The notes under the pieces are model-generated. The model was not told the DNA's origin. It worked only from the letters and a program-made list of their open reading frames with translations, and ran no database searches. A stretch of 64,000 bases of DNA from Posidoniimonas polymericola (GTDB lineage Bacteria; Planctomycetota; Planctomycetia; Pirellulales; Lacipirellulaceae), in NCBI RefSeq assembly GCF_007859935.1, contig NZ_SJPO01000004.1, positions 310,001-374,000 on the forward strand, read 5' to 3'. Shown here one piece after another: positions 20,995 through 30,104 of the stretch (the stretch's first letter is position 1; every line of letters begins with the position of its first letter). Both the position numbers and the translations under genes were made by a program.

Positions 20995-21699
20995 ATGCCG
21001 CTCCCCCACCTCCACCTGCTGCCTGGACTGCACGGCACGCCCGAGCTGTACGCGCCGTTCGTTCTTGCGCTAGGCGACCACCCTTCGTCGACCACCCACT
21101 ACCCCGACGACCCCAACGCGACCGCCGAAGACATCCTGGCGACCATCGCCCAGACGACGCCGACCGACCGTCCTTACGTGCTGCTGGCCGAGTCGTTCTC
21201 GGGGCCGTTCGCCGCGCGGTTCGCGGCCGCGCCGCCAGAGAACTTGGTCGGGCTGGTGCTGGTCAACACGTTCCTGCGGCTGCCACTCGCGCCGCTGACC
21301 TCGGGCGTCGCGCAGCTGCGGCTGCGGATGCCGTGGGCCATGTCGCGGCTGCTGCTGATCGACCGCTCCGCGAGCAGCGAGCTGCGGTCGCTCACCAAGC
21401 GGATCGTGCTGGCGATCTCGCCCGAACTGGTGGCCGCGCGGTTCCGCCTGCTAAGCAAAACGGACTCGCGAGAAAGCTCTGCGCAAATTCGATTGCCGAC
21501 TCTCGCTCTTCACGGGAGGGGCGACTGGTTTGTCCTCCCCTACAACTCGGTCGGCATCGAGCGGACCATCCCAACCGCTGGCCGGAAATCGCTGCCGGGC
21601 CCTCATTTACTAGTCCAAACGCACCCCGAGCGGTCGTTGCAGGCAATCGCCAACTGGTGGGAATCAGCGGCGGCTGTCCCCGCTGAGGCCGCGCATTAG
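20995..21699 (+). CDS. Alpha/beta hydrolase family protein
   Basis: 234 residues. The N-terminus has HLLPGLHGTPELYAPF, an oxyanion-loop type motif. AESFSGPFAARF is the nucleophile elbow (Ser in G/S-x-S-x-G), and VLVNTFLRLP follows. A late ALHGRGDWFVLP supplies the catalytic Asp and SLPGPHLLVQTHP the His. Substrate unknown. The start at 20995 (MPLPHLHLL) is preferred over upstream codons that cross the divergent gene. Confidence 0.82.
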   Translation: MPLPHLHLLPGLHGTPELYAPFVLALGDHPSSTTHYPDDPNATAEDILATIAQTTPTDRPYVLLAESFSGPFAARFAAAPPENLVGLVLVNTFLRLPLAPLTSGVAQLRLRMPWAMSRLLLIDRSASSELRSLTKRIVLAISPELVAARFRLLSKTDSRESSAQIRLPTLALHGRGDWFVLPYNSVGIERTIPTAGRKSLPGPHLLVQTHPERSLQAIANWWESAAAVPAEAAH

Positions 21700-21892
21700 T
21701 GGCTCATTATTCGGCTTTGCGAGGCCCTTTGCGGCCCACCCCACCCCGGCCTTGCCCTGCCGCCTACTTGGAGAGTTCTGCTGGTCGCATAGACTACGGG
21801 CACGTGGTTTCTGACTAGACTGAGTGGGAGGCCCCCGCTCGGCAATCCGCAGACACCTTACAACTCAGGCCTGGCCCCAGGAGTTTGATTCC

Positions 21893-23008
21893 ATGCGACT
21901 ATCGATGGCTAGAACACTGCCTCTGCTCGGCGTTTGCGTCCTCTCGTTGGGGCTTACCCAGCCGACCCTCGGCCAAAGCCTCGTTCTGCAGTGGGCGTTC
22001 GACGAGGAATCGGGCGACGCCCTCGACACCGGCGCCGTGAGCCCAACTGCCAATGGGACCTTGGGGAGCGGCGCCGTCCGCTCGACCGACACCCCCGGCG
22101 GGGGCCCTGGTGGCTCGATCGACCTCAGCGCTACGGGGTCCGACAGCAACGTTCTCGGCGGCGACCCCCTGAAGGTGAACTCGCTCGAGAAATTTACCCT
22201 GTCGACCTGGATCAAGATGACCGGCGACAACAGCCTCGACCAGGGCGGCAGCAACAACGTGCGGCTGATGTCGCGGCAAGCGGGCAACAGCTTCTTTGAT
22301 GGTTTTACTTGGAACCTCAACCCGCCCAACGATGGTGAGGCCACCACCTCCTCGCCGGACGATTTCCGGATGGGCATGTTCATCGGCGGCCAGAACGACT
22401 TCGGATTCGCGTTCGCCGACGCCGACGTCGAGGGCCAGGGTGGCGAGTGGACCTTCCTGGCGGTGAGCTACGACGGCACGAGCGCCGAGAACAACATGAA
22501 GTTCTTCTGGGGCGGCGAGGACACCCCGGTCACGCAACTCGGCAGCACACTCACGACCTCGAACGACCCAGGCGGCCTGTTCAACGAAACCCCCGCCGAC
22601 TTCGCCATCGGCTACACGACCGCGGCCCCGACGGCCGATGTCTCGATCGCCGGCCTGCAGGACGACGTCCGCGTCTACGACGACCTGCTCGACCTCGCGG
22701 CGCTCGACGCGGTGCGTCTAGAGAACCTGCCGTCCGTCAGCGTCCTGCTGGGCGACTTCAACAGCGACACGGTTGTCGACGCGGCCGACTACACCCTGTG
22801 GCGCGACAACGACGGCGCCGACGAGTCGGTGCTCAACGGCGCCGGCGACGGCTCTGGGACGGTCGACCTCGGCGACTACACCGCCTGGGCCGCCAACTAC
22901 GGCGCGGGCCAGGTGGCGCTCTCGAGTGCGTCGGTCCCCGAGGCGACCACGCTGTCGCTCGCGTGCCTGACGCTGGCCGGCGTTGGTGGCATGCGTCGTC
23001 GCGCGTAG
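21893..23008 (+). CDS. Exported LamG-like protein with dockerin and PEP-CTERM-like tail
   Basis: 371 residues. ATG at 21893 has AGGAG nine bases upstream and gives a signal peptide (TLPLLGVCVLSLGLTQP). Residues about 30-280 form a LamG/concanavalin-A-like jelly roll (LQWAFDEESGDALD, FTLSTWIKM, GLQDDVRVYDDLL). A planctomycete type I dockerin-like repeat follows: GDFNSDTVVDAADYTLWRDN and GDGSGTVDLGDYTAWAANYG. The tail has VPEATTLSLACLTLAG plus MRRRA, a PEP-CTERM-like sorting end. Likely a surface carbohydrate-binding or structural protein. Confidence 0.88.
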   Translation: MRLSMARTLPLLGVCVLSLGLTQPTLGQSLVLQWAFDEESGDALDTGAVSPTANGTLGSGAVRSTDTPGGGPGGSIDLSATGSDSNVLGGDPLKVNSLEKFTLSTWIKMTGDNSLDQGGSNNVRLMSRQAGNSFFDGFTWNLNPPNDGEATTSSPDDFRMGMFIGGQNDFGFAFADADVEGQGGEWTFLAVSYDGTSAENNMKFFWGGEDTPVTQLGSTLTTSNDPGGLFNETPADFAIGYTTAAPTADVSIAGLQDDVRVYDDLLDLAALDAVRLENLPSVSVLLGDFNSDTVVDAADYTLWRDNDGADESVLNGAGDGSGTVDLGDYTAWAANYGAGQVALSSASVPEATTLSLACLTLAGVGGMRRRA

Positions 23009-23037
23009 GGTCGCGCGGCGTCTCGCAGCAGAATTCA

Positions 23038-23081
23038 CGAGCCCCGCCGGCCAGTCAGATCGGTGGGGCTCGTTTCGTTCA
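23038..23081 (+). terminator. Candidate rho-independent terminator after the LamG-dockerin gene
   Basis: CGAGCCCC (23038-23045) pairs with GGGGCTCG (23065-23072) and the stem extends by three more pairs. TTTCGTTC follows. The hairpin begins 29 bases after the stop; the T tract is short, so confidence is moderate. Confidence 0.55.
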
Positions 23082-23083
23082 CC

Positions 23084-24199
23084 CTACCCGTTTGGCGGCG
23101 GCGAGATTGCCCGCCGCACCGCGTCGGGGGTCAACGCCTCGGCGGTGTGGCCGTTCACGCCCCGCACGGTCTTGGCCTGCAGCAGGGCGTTGTAGATCGC
23201 CTCCTGGGTGGCGTCGGCGGCAGCCTCGAACAGGGGCGTCAGCCGGGCCTCGTCGATCACGACAACGGCGCGGGTCACGGCGTCACCCTCGTAGGGGATG
23301 CGGTTGGTTTCGGCGGTAGAGAAGGCGATCACGTAGTCGCCGCTGCCGTGGGAGAAGTTGGCGCCGGTCCGCGCCATCCCAACCAGCGCGCGGCGGGCCA
23401 CACGCTTGAGCTGCCGCGCCGAGAGCGGCGCGTCGGTGGCGACCACGATCATGCACGACCCGTACTCGACCGGCGGCCCCCCGGTGTTGGCCTGCGTCCT
23501 CGGCGGGTCGATCACGGCGCCCCCGATCGTTAGCCGGCCGCCGTAATTGGTCTGCACCAGCACGCCTAGGGTGAACCCGCCTGCCTCGTTGGGCAGCACA
23601 CGCGACGAGGTTCCGACGCCGCCTTTGAAGCCCATGGTCGTGGTGCCGACGCCCGCCCCCACGGCGCCCTCCTCCACCGGGCCGCCGTACGCGTCATCGA
23701 GAGCCGCGCGGAAGTGTTTCTGAGTGAGCGGTCGCGTGCGGATGTCGTTGAGCCAGCCGTCGTTGGTCTCGCCGACGACCGGGTTCACCGAACGGACCGA
23801 CTCGTTGCCCGGCGCCGCGAGAGTCCGATCGACCAGCGTGGCGGCGGCCTCCCACACGTTCAGCGTGTTGGTCAGCAGGATCGGGGTCTCGAGCTGTCCG
23901 AGCTCGTCTACCTGAGTGGAGCCAACGAGCTTGCCAAAGCCGTTCCCGACCGCGATGGCGGCCGGCGGCTTGCGCCGGAACACGTCGCCTTGGTGCGGCA
24001 CGATGGCCGTGGCCCCGGTGCGGATGCTGTCGCCTTCAATCAGCGTAGAGTGCCCGACGGTCACCCCGGCGACGTCGGTGATGGCGTTGTGCCTGCCGGG
24101 CGGGTAGTCGCCGGGCGCGATACCCAGCTCCCGGCAGCGGGCCCGCGGTTCGGCGTTGGCAGGAATGACGAGTAACAGGAAAAACAACAACGCTCGCAT
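23084..24199 (-). CDS. P1 family peptidase (DmpA/S58 aminopeptidase-like), exported
   Basis: 371 residues from the ATG at 24199 (MRALLFFLLLVIPANAE, a signal peptide). The frame is open to 24244 but the upstream codons add nothing. Family landmarks are HNAITDVAGVTVGH, NPVVGETNDGWLND, and GFKGGVGTSSRVLP, the last containing the Gly-Thr/Ser region where DmpA enzymes self-cleave to expose the Ntn-type nucleophile. A late ARTGANFSHGSGDYVIAFS is also typical. Cleaves N-terminal residues of peptides or amides; natural substrate unknown. Confidence 0.92.
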   Translation of the reverse strand: MRALLFFLLLVIPANAEPRARCRELGIAPGDYPPGRHNAITDVAGVTVGHSTLIEGDSIRTGATAIVPHQGDVFRRKPPAAIAVGNGFGKLVGSTQVDELGQLETPILLTNTLNVWEAAATLVDRTLAAPGNESVRSVNPVVGETNDGWLNDIRTRPLTQKHFRAALDDAYGGPVEEGAVGAGVGTTTMGFKGGVGTSSRVLPNEAGGFTLGVLVQTNYGGRLTIGGAVIDPPRTQANTGGPPVEYGSCMIVVATDAPLSARQLKRVARRALVGMARTGANFSHGSGDYVIAFSTAETNRIPYEGDAVTRAVVVIDEARLTPLFEAAADATQEAIYNALLQAKTVRGVNGHTAEALTPDAVRRAISPPPNG

Positions 24200-24268
24200 G
24201 GCAGATCGCCCTTTGGTGTATTTCGTTGCACTCCGACGGATCACTAAATCCAGCCAACGCTGCCGCGA

Positions 24269-24613
24269 TTACTGTCGGCGGAACATGAAGTAGGCCGCGC
24301 CCGCAATGCAGAGCGACGCCCACAGGTAGTCGAGTGTGAGCCGCTGCCTCAGATAGAACACCGAAAACGGCACAAACACCGATAGCGCGATCACCTCCTG
24401 CAGCACCTTCAGCTTGCCGACGTCCATCACCGTGTAGCCGATCCGGTTCGCCGGCACCTGCAGCAGGTACTCGAACAGCGCCACGCCCCAACTTGCCAGC
24501 GCGACCAGCATCCACGGCTTGCCGGTCATCCCACGGAGGTGCCCGTACCAGGCGAAGGTCATGAAGATGTTGCTGCAGATCAGCAGCAATATGGTTGCGA
24601 CGTGCGGGGGCAT
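24269..24613 (-). CDS. DUF486 (DMT-like) membrane protein
   Basis: 114 residues, the normal family size, from ATG at 24613 (MPPHVATILLLICSN). Four membrane helices. Conserved pieces include FMTFAWYGHL, LVALASWGVALFEYLLQVPANRIGY and LKVLQEVIAL. Related to the drug/metabolite transporter fold; function unknown. A longer upstream frame to 24904 is rejected because it runs over the neighbouring yjbQ gene. Confidence 0.9.
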   Translation of the reverse strand: MPPHVATILLLICSNIFMTFAWYGHLRGMTGKPWMLVALASWGVALFEYLLQVPANRIGYTVMDVGKLKVLQEVIALSVFVPFSVFYLRQRLTLDYLWASLCIAGAAYFMFRRQ

Positions 24614-24729
24614 GACGGAGCCTGGCGGTGAGGGAGTCGAACGCCGCCGTTCTAGCCCGCCGACGACCGCTTGGCTACGCCCCTCCCGAGGCCGATCGAG
24701 CAGACCAAGGGTTGGTCGCGGGCCGGCCG

Positions 24730-25146
24730 CTACTCGCCCATCACCGTCACGACGATGTGCCGGCGGCGCGGCTTCACGTCGCACTCCAGGTGGACGATCT
24801 GCTGCCAGGTCCCCAGCATCGGCGCGCCCTTGGTGACCGGGAACGAGAAGCTGTGCCCCATCCAGGTCGCCTGCAGGTGCGAGTGGGCGTTGCCGTCGTG
24901 CCACGCCTGCTCGTGACCGTAGTCGCGTCCCGGCGGGATCAGCCGGTTAAGCACCTCGGGCAGGTCGCGGGCCAGGCCGGGCTCGAACTCGATCGCGGCG
25001 ATCACGCCGGTGCTGCCGACATTAAACACCTGGGCCATCCCGGTCGTGACGCCCGACGCGGCGACGATGCCGGCGACCTGCTCGGTGAGGTCGCGCATGT
25101 CGCCGTGGCCGTTGGTCTCGATGGTGAATTCTTGCTGGTGGACCAT
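24730..25146 (-). CDS. YjbQ/UPF0047 family protein
   Basis: 138 residues, the normal length. Conserved GMAQVFNVGSTGVIAAIEFEPG, YGHEQAWHDGNAHSHLQATWMG and GTWQQIVHLECD, including the His/Asp cluster of the putative active site. E. coli YjbQ has weak thiamine-phosphate synthase activity; the physiological role is not settled. Single gene between the DUF486 protein and ispH on the same strand. Confidence 0.93.
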   Translation of the reverse strand: MVHQQEFTIETNGHGDMRDLTEQVAGIVAASGVTTGMAQVFNVGSTGVIAAIEFEPGLARDLPEVLNRLIPPGRDYGHEQAWHDGNAHSHLQATWMGHSFSFPVTKGAPMLGTWQQIVHLECDVKPRRRHIVVTVMGE

Positions 25147-25153
25147 AAGTAAT

Positions 25154-25313
25154 CCCCTCCCCCTCAGGGGGAGGGTTAGGGTGGGGGTGAAGTCGGTACA
25201 AGGGTGGCCGGCTTGAGCCCGCCGTTATGCGCCGGACAACGATAGGTTTGAAGGCTGACCTAGTATCCGGGGCGCCCCCACCCCGGCCCTCCCCCGAAGG
25301 AGGAGGGAGTTTT
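25154..25313. repeat. Inverted C/G-rich repeat between yjbQ and ispH
   Basis: CCCTCCCCCT and AGGGGGAGGG form a hairpin at about 25155-25175, followed by GTGGGGGTG. At 25271-25310 the reverse-complement series CCCCCACCCC and CCCTCCCCC-GAAGGAGGAGGG appears. The whole can fold as a long imperfect stem and resembles widespread bacterial intergenic repeats. Confidence 0.5.
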
Positions 25314-26279
25314 CTACGACCTGGTCAGCACGCTGGTGACCTCGGTCTCGGCGGCGTGGCCGCGGAGTTCTCTGGGCAGCGGGAACGACACGCTCTCGGT
25401 GCGGATCACCTGCGGCTCGACCGTGGCGTTGTAGCGGTCACGCAGCAGGTCCAGGCACTCATTGACAACCGTTTCTGGCGCGCTGGCGCCGGCGGTCACC
25501 AGCACGGTCTCGACGCCCTCGAGCCAGGCGGGGTCGATGTCGCCGGCGCCGTCGATCAGGTGGGCGGGCGTGCCGCACTCGGTCGAGAGCTCGGCCAGCC
25601 GCGCGCTGTTGCTGCTGTTCTGGCTACCGAGCACCAGCGTCAGGTCGGCCTGCGTGGCGAGCTTGGCGACCGCCTCCTGCCGGTTGCTGGTGGCGTAGCA
25701 GATGTCAGACTTGGGCGGCGCGGCGATGTGCGGGAAGCGTTGCTTCAGCCGGTCGATGATGCGGTTGGCGTCGTCGACGCTGAGCGTGGTCTGCGTGAGG
25801 TACGCGACCTTCTTTTCGTCGGCGACCTTGAGCCGGTCCACGTCCTCGGGGCTCTCGACTAGCAGGGTCGCCTCGGGCGCCTCGCCCATGGTGCCGATCA
25901 CCTCGTCGTGCCCCTCGTGTCCGATCAGCAGGATGGTGTAGCCCGCCTTGGCGTACTTGATCGCCTCGAGGTGGACCTTGGTGACCAGCGGGCAGGTGGC
26001 GTCGATGGCGGTCAGGTTCCGCCGCCGGGCCGCCTCGCGAATAAGCGGCGAGACCCCATGCGCCGAAAACAGCAGCGTGGAACCCTCCGGTGCGTCTTCG
26101 ATGTCGTCGAGGAACGTGACGCCGCGGTCCTTGAAGTGCGAGACCACATACCGGTTGTGGACGATCTCGTGGTAGACGTAGATCGGCGCCCCGAACGACG
26201 CCAGGGCGAGCTCCAGCGACTCGATCGCCATGTTCACGCCCGCGCAGAACCCGCGTGGGCTGGCCAACAATACCTTCAT
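25314..26279 (-). CDS. ispH: 4-hydroxy-3-methylbut-2-enyl diphosphate reductase
   Basis: 321 residues. Last enzyme of the MEP isoprenoid pathway, yielding IPP and DMAPP. The three cluster-binding cysteines are in PRGFCAGV, IDATCPLV and SDICYATSNRQ. Active-site HEIVHNRYV and FSAHGVSP are present, as is LVLGSQNSSNS. ATG at 26279 (MKVLLASPRG) matches the usual start; the upstream open frame to 26459 is non-conserved and crosses repeat sequence. Confidence 0.97.
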   Translation of the reverse strand: MKVLLASPRGFCAGVNMAIESLELALASFGAPIYVYHEIVHNRYVVSHFKDRGVTFLDDIEDAPEGSTLLFSAHGVSPLIREAARRRNLTAIDATCPLVTKVHLEAIKYAKAGYTILLIGHEGHDEVIGTMGEAPEATLLVESPEDVDRLKVADEKKVAYLTQTTLSVDDANRIIDRLKQRFPHIAAPPKSDICYATSNRQEAVAKLATQADLTLVLGSQNSSNSARLAELSTECGTPAHLIDGAGDIDPAWLEGVETVLVTAGASAPETVVNECLDLLRDRYNATVEPQVIRTESVSFPLPRELRGHAAETEVTSVLTRS

Positions 26280-26390
26280 ACGCCTGTCTGGCTCCGCAGC
26301 ACGATTTGCGACATTCGGGTCGCGACATTGGGGACTTGGTAGTCCCCATTGTAGGCGTGCGGATCGGGCGGAGAAACCGGCCGCGGCCTG

Positions 26391-26463
26391 GGTGGCACGC
26401 CCTGAAAGGGCGTGGTGAACCCGGCACCGACGCAACCACGCCCTGACAGGGCGTGCCACCCCA
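26391..26463. repeat. Palindromic element: GGTGGCACGCCCTG ... CAGGGCGTGCCACC
   Basis: The left arm 26391-26416 (GGGTGGCACGCCCTGAAAGG and GCGTGGT) is mirrored by the right arm 26436-26463. Each arm itself contains a small hairpin (CGCCCTGA-AGGGCG). It lies upstream of ispH and downstream of the small gene at 26485, so could also act in transcript ending. Confidence 0.65.
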
Positions 26464-26484
26464 ATGGCCCACGGAAAAAGCGAC

Positions 26485-26670
26485 TCAGCGGCCCCAGCGA
26501 CTCAGTGGCTCGGGCGCCGGGAAGCGGCGTTCGAACTCTTCGAGCTGATCGGAGAGGCTTTTGGCGAAATCGCTGTACGAATCGAGCGGCAGCAGGATGG
26601 GCTGGAACCACTCCTGCTCGAGGTCGATGAGTAACTGTTCCTGCTTCTCGGGGAGGGGCTGGGCGGTCAT
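26485..26670 (-). CDS. Small hypothetical protein, 61 aa
   Basis: A short soluble protein rich in Gln, Glu, Leu and Pro: EKQEQLLIDLEQEWFQPILL and SLSDQLEEFERRFPAP. Helical by composition. The ATG is preceded by AAAGAGGA six bases upstream, a fair ribosome-binding site. No family recognised. Confidence 0.55.
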   Translation of the reverse strand: MTAQPLPEKQEQLLIDLEQEWFQPILLPLDSYSDFAKSLSDQLEEFERRFPAPEPLSRWGR

Positions 26671-26955
26671 GGCGTCCTCTTTCTGCGGTTCCGAGACCCA
26701 GCACGGCCCAGTCGTGATGAAGGCGGGCGGGGCGACGACTGACGGGGCAGCCGGCTGGGTCTAATTCTTGTACGCAGGACAGGCGCCAGTGTTGCCAGGT
26801 TCGGGGCGGATTTCGCCACGAATCCGAGCCCCTCAAAGAAAAACCCGCACGAAGCCTAACGGCCGGCAAGAACGGACCGCGGCCGACGAATACACAGGTT
26901 CGCGCCGGCTTAGAAAGCGGCCTACCGCCATGCGATGAGGCGCCGACGCCACACG

Positions 26956-28122
26956 CTACCGCTGCGCGTCGGCCGGCGCGGGACCATTCGGCTGCCCGTC
27001 GGAACGCCCCCCAGGCCGCCGCCCGTTCATCTGGGTGCGTCGTTGCAGCTGCTGGACGGTGCGGCCAAGCTCGTCGGCGTCGAGCTGACCGTTGCCGTTG
27101 GCGTCGAGCCGGTCGAACCGCCGCTCGAGGACGCCGGCGGCCTCTTCCCGAGAGATCATGCGGTCGTTGTTCGCGTCGAGCTGACGGAGCATCCGCTGCA
27201 TCGCGCCGCCCCCCTCGGCCTGCATCCTGCCCCGCTCGCGCCGCATCGCGTCGGGGTCTTCATTGCCGGGGCGGTCGTTCAGCCGCGGCGAATCGCCTTC
27301 GGCCATCCCTGCGAACCGCGCCGCCCGCTGCGCCTGCCGCTGAAACTCCTCGAGGGTGACGTCGCCGCTGCGGTCGCGGTCGGCAGCGCGGAGCAGCCGC
27401 TCGACCCGATCGCGGGCCTGCTCGGGGACCTCGTCCAGGGCTACCCGCCCGTCGCGGTTGGCGTCGAGTTGCTTGAACATTTCTTGTGTGCGGCGTGGGC
27501 TGGCCAGCGCCTCGCGGGGGTTGGGCTGGCTGCTGAACCGCTTGGCGGCGGCGCCCTGCTCGGCGTCGAGGCGGCGGAGCTGCCGCTCGACGTCCCAGCC
27601 TTCTTGGCGGGCTATCCGCACCGCTGTCTGCGACGCCCGGCGGCCCCCCTGCACCAGCTCGCGGTAGGCGATCTGACCGTTCTGGTCGCCGTCGGCGGCG
27701 CGGGCCAGCTGGTCGAACGCCTCGCGCAGCTCGGCGGGCGCCTCGTCGCGGGTGAGCATCGCGTCGCGGTCGGTGTCGAGCTTCAGCAGCAAGAGCCGCA
27801 GCGCGTCGGTCGCCGGGGTCGAGTCGGCCGGCTCGTCGACAATCGGCTTGGGGGGCGTCGACGGCGTCAGCCCCGCGGCGAACTCGGCAGCAGTCAGCCT
27901 GCCATCGCCGTTTTGGTCGGCCTTGCGGAGCAGCCGCTCGAACAGCCGCTGGTGCTCGCTGGCCACCTCGGCCGGGTCGAGCAGCTGGTCGCCGTTGGCG
28001 TCGAGCCGGGCAAACAAGTCGTCGGCGGCCTCGCCCGCTCTTGCCTGCGACGGCGCAAGCGACAATGCCAGAACGAGCCCCACCCAGAGCGGACCAACCT
28101 CCACCAGTTTCGAGCGGCTCAT
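26956..28122 (-). CDS. Exported protein with eight EF-hand motifs
   Basis: 388 residues. A signal peptide (LWVGLVLALSLAPSQARA) is followed by eight EF-hand-like calcium loops along the chain, for example LDANGDQLLDPAE, ADQNGDGRLTAAE, LDTDRDAMLTRDE, LDANRDGRVALDE, ADRDRSGDVTLEE, LDANNDRMISREE and LDANGNGQLDADE. One loop (ADGDQNGQIAYRE) is shifted. The C-terminus is Gly/Arg/Pro-rich and low-complexity (GRRPGGRSDGQPNG). Calcium binding outside the cytoplasm is expected; partner unknown. A huge plus-strand open frame covers this region and is a shadow. Confidence 0.88.
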   Translation of the reverse strand: MSRSKLVEVGPLWVGLVLALSLAPSQARAGEAADDLFARLDANGDQLLDPAEVASEHQRLFERLLRKADQNGDGRLTAAEFAAGLTPSTPPKPIVDEPADSTPATDALRLLLLKLDTDRDAMLTRDEAPAELREAFDQLARAADGDQNGQIAYRELVQGGRRASQTAVRIARQEGWDVERQLRRLDAEQGAAAKRFSSQPNPREALASPRRTQEMFKQLDANRDGRVALDEVPEQARDRVERLLRAADRDRSGDVTLEEFQRQAQRAARFAGMAEGDSPRLNDRPGNEDPDAMRRERGRMQAEGGGAMQRMLRQLDANNDRMISREEAAGVLERRFDRLDANGNGQLDADELGRTVQQLQRRTQMNGRRPGGRSDGQPNGPAPADAQR

Positions 28123-28335
28123 ACCAGCACTCCCGACGAGTCGATAAGGAACAACGGGCGGCCCCGCGGACCAGAGCCCCTAGTGTACCTTAACCCCAAG
28201 CGGCGCCCCGGGTTTCGACTGCTAGCGTCCGCGGACCGATCCGCCTTCCGACCGGCCGCCGATTCCCCTACATTCCCCCGGTTTGCCCGCTCTTTCGGAT
28301 CCCTGCCACCGGATCGCTGCACCGGACCGCCCGCC

Positions 28336-29433
28336 ATGGCCGACTTCAAGACGCACGTCACGTTCAGCAGTGTGCTGGGCTGCGGCTACGCGTTCGCCGG
28401 CATGACCGCCGGCATGGGCATGGATACCTCGCTGGTGGCCGGCGGCCTGTGCGGCCTGTCGGGCATGCTGCCGGACGTCGACAGCGACTCGGGCATCCCC
28501 CGCCGCGAGACCATGGGCTTCGCCGCCGCGATCGTGCCGATGCTGCTGGTCAGCCGCTTCCAGCAGTACCAGCTTGAGCACGACCAGATGGTGCTGATCG
28601 CGGCCGGGCTGTACTTCGGGATCCGGTTTGGCCTCTCGAAGTTAATCGGCGAGTTCTCCGTGCACCGCGGCATGTGGCACAGCATTCCGGCGGCGCTGAT
28701 CTTTGCCGGGCTGGCGTTCCTGATCACCGGCTCCAGTGACCTGACCATCAAGTACTTCAAGGCGTTCGCCGTGTTCCTCGGCACAATGAGCCACCTGGTG
28801 CTCGACGAGGTCTACAGCGTCGACACGCGGGGCATCGTCCCCAAGTTCAAGAAGTCGTTCGGCAGCGCGGTGAAATTCTGGGGCAAGAGCCCGTGGGCCA
28901 ACTTCTCGACCTACGCCAAGCTGATTGTGGTCGCGATGTTAGTCTTCGGCGACATGTCGGTGGTGACGCGGCTACGCGAGACCCACCCCGGCCTGGCCGA
29001 CATTGCCGAGGCGACCGGCGAGCGGGTCCGCGGATTTACCGAAGGCGGGGCCGCCCCCCAACCGCCACCGCAGCAACCACAAGCCACGCCGCCCTCGTGG
29101 TGGGGCCAGCCTCAACAGCCAACCCAGCGTCAACAGCCAACCCAGCCTCAGCCCGCCCTGCCCCAGCCAAGCTATCCGCCGCAGGGCGGTCAGCAGCCGG
29201 CCTATCAGCAGCCCAATTACCAGCAACCGGCTTACCAACAACCTAGCTACCCGCAGCAGCAGCCCCCACAGGGATTCGCCCCGATCCAGCAGCCGACCAA
29301 TCCGGGCGGCTTCCGCCCCAACAGTGGCGGCTACGGGAGCGACTACGGGACTGGCTACGGGCAGCCCGCGCCGCAGTACAACTACCCGCCCGCCGCTCAG
29401 CACGCGCAGCCGGGTGGCTGGAACCAACGGTAG
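28336..29433 (+). CDS. YdjM/DUF457-like membrane metal-dependent hydrolase with Pro/Gln/Tyr-rich tail
   Basis: 365 residues. The first about 215 are a multi-helix membrane domain with metal ligands in DFKTHVTFSSVLG, LSGMLPDVDSDSG, HRGMWHSIPAAL and MSHLVLDEVYSVD, matching the LexA-binding YdjM/DUF457 family. The remaining about 145 residues are low-complexity repeats of QQP, YQQPNYQQPAYQ and PQ, disordered and likely cytoplasmic or surface exposed. ATG at 28336 gives MADFKTH; the merged frame from 26935 is rejected. Hydrolase activity is not demonstrated for the family. Confidence 0.87.
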   Translation: MADFKTHVTFSSVLGCGYAFAGMTAGMGMDTSLVAGGLCGLSGMLPDVDSDSGIPRRETMGFAAAIVPMLLVSRFQQYQLEHDQMVLIAAGLYFGIRFGLSKLIGEFSVHRGMWHSIPAALIFAGLAFLITGSSDLTIKYFKAFAVFLGTMSHLVLDEVYSVDTRGIVPKFKKSFGSAVKFWGKSPWANFSTYAKLIVVAMLVFGDMSVVTRLRETHPGLADIAEATGERVRGFTEGGAAPQPPPQQPQATPPSWWGQPQQPTQRQQPTQPQPALPQPSYPPQGGQQPAYQQPNYQQPAYQQPSYPQQQPPQGFAPIQQPTNPGGFRPNSGGYGSDYGTGYGQPAPQYNYPPAAQHAQPGGWNQR

Positions 29434-29513
29434 GCGTGTCCTGCTCGCCCGACTTCGTGGTCCGCGGTAGACTGGGTCGGTCCCAGTCGATCGTCTTGCT
29501 TGTCCGCCACGAC

Positions 29514-30104
29514 ATGAGCATCACTCACGAAGTTGAAGAACTCGCTGCCGACCAGTTCCGCTGCCGAATCTTGGACAGCGGAGCGCCGGTAGATTACGGG
29601 CGGGTGATCGAGTTGTGGCGAACCTCTGCCGCCTTTCGCAGCGATTTCAACCGGGTGCTGGCGGACTCGCCTCTCGACGCGTTCCGTTGGGAGACTCCGC
29701 CAATTACCATCAATACGTTGGGCCGCGAATTCGAGTTTGTGCTCCTGAGCGCCGCTAGCTTCATCGATCGGCCAACTGACTCAGTAAGCTTCGCTGAGTT
29801 CTTCACGACCGACAACGCCAACGAGGGAGTTGTCGCGTTTGCCAATCTCCGCGGTGATTCCACGTTGGTGGTCCCGTCGCCACGAACCCATGAGACCGCC
29901 TACGGCCACCTCGCCTCGTTTGTCCGATCGGCTCCCCCCACGCAATGCGACGCCTTCTGGCGAGTTCTCGGGGCCGAGGTACACCGCGCCCTCGACGCCC
30001 GCCCGCTGTGGGTCAGCACCGCCGGCGGCGGCGTCGCGTGGCTGCACGCCAGGCTCGACCGCCATCCCAAGTACTATCAACACCGTCCCTATCGCGATGC
30101 CTAG
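29514..30104 (+). CDS. DUF6940-like hypothetical protein
   Basis: 196 residues from MSITHEVEEL. Conserved-looking pieces are YGRVIELWRTSAAFRSDFNR, FRWETPPIT, NLRGDSTLVVPSP, YGHLASFVRSAP and the C-terminal WVSTAGGGVAWLHARLDRHPKYY. The latter strongly suggests the DUF6940 family; function unknown. The stop codon lies inside the start of the next gene (8-base overlap). Confidence 0.78.
   Translation: MSITHEVEELAADQFRCRILDSGAPVDYGRVIELWRTSAAFRSDFNRVLADSPLDAFRWETPPITINTLGREFEFVLLSAASFIDRPTDSVSFAEFFTTDNANEGVVAFANLRGDSTLVVPSPRTHETAYGHLASFVRSAPPTQCDAFWRVLGAEVHRALDARPLWVSTAGGGVAWLHARLDRHPKYYQHRPYRDA

Noticed and set aside
26935-29433. Very long plus-strand open frame (832 residues)
   Set aside because: Its first half is the antisense of the EF-hand gene; only the part from 28336 is a real protein.
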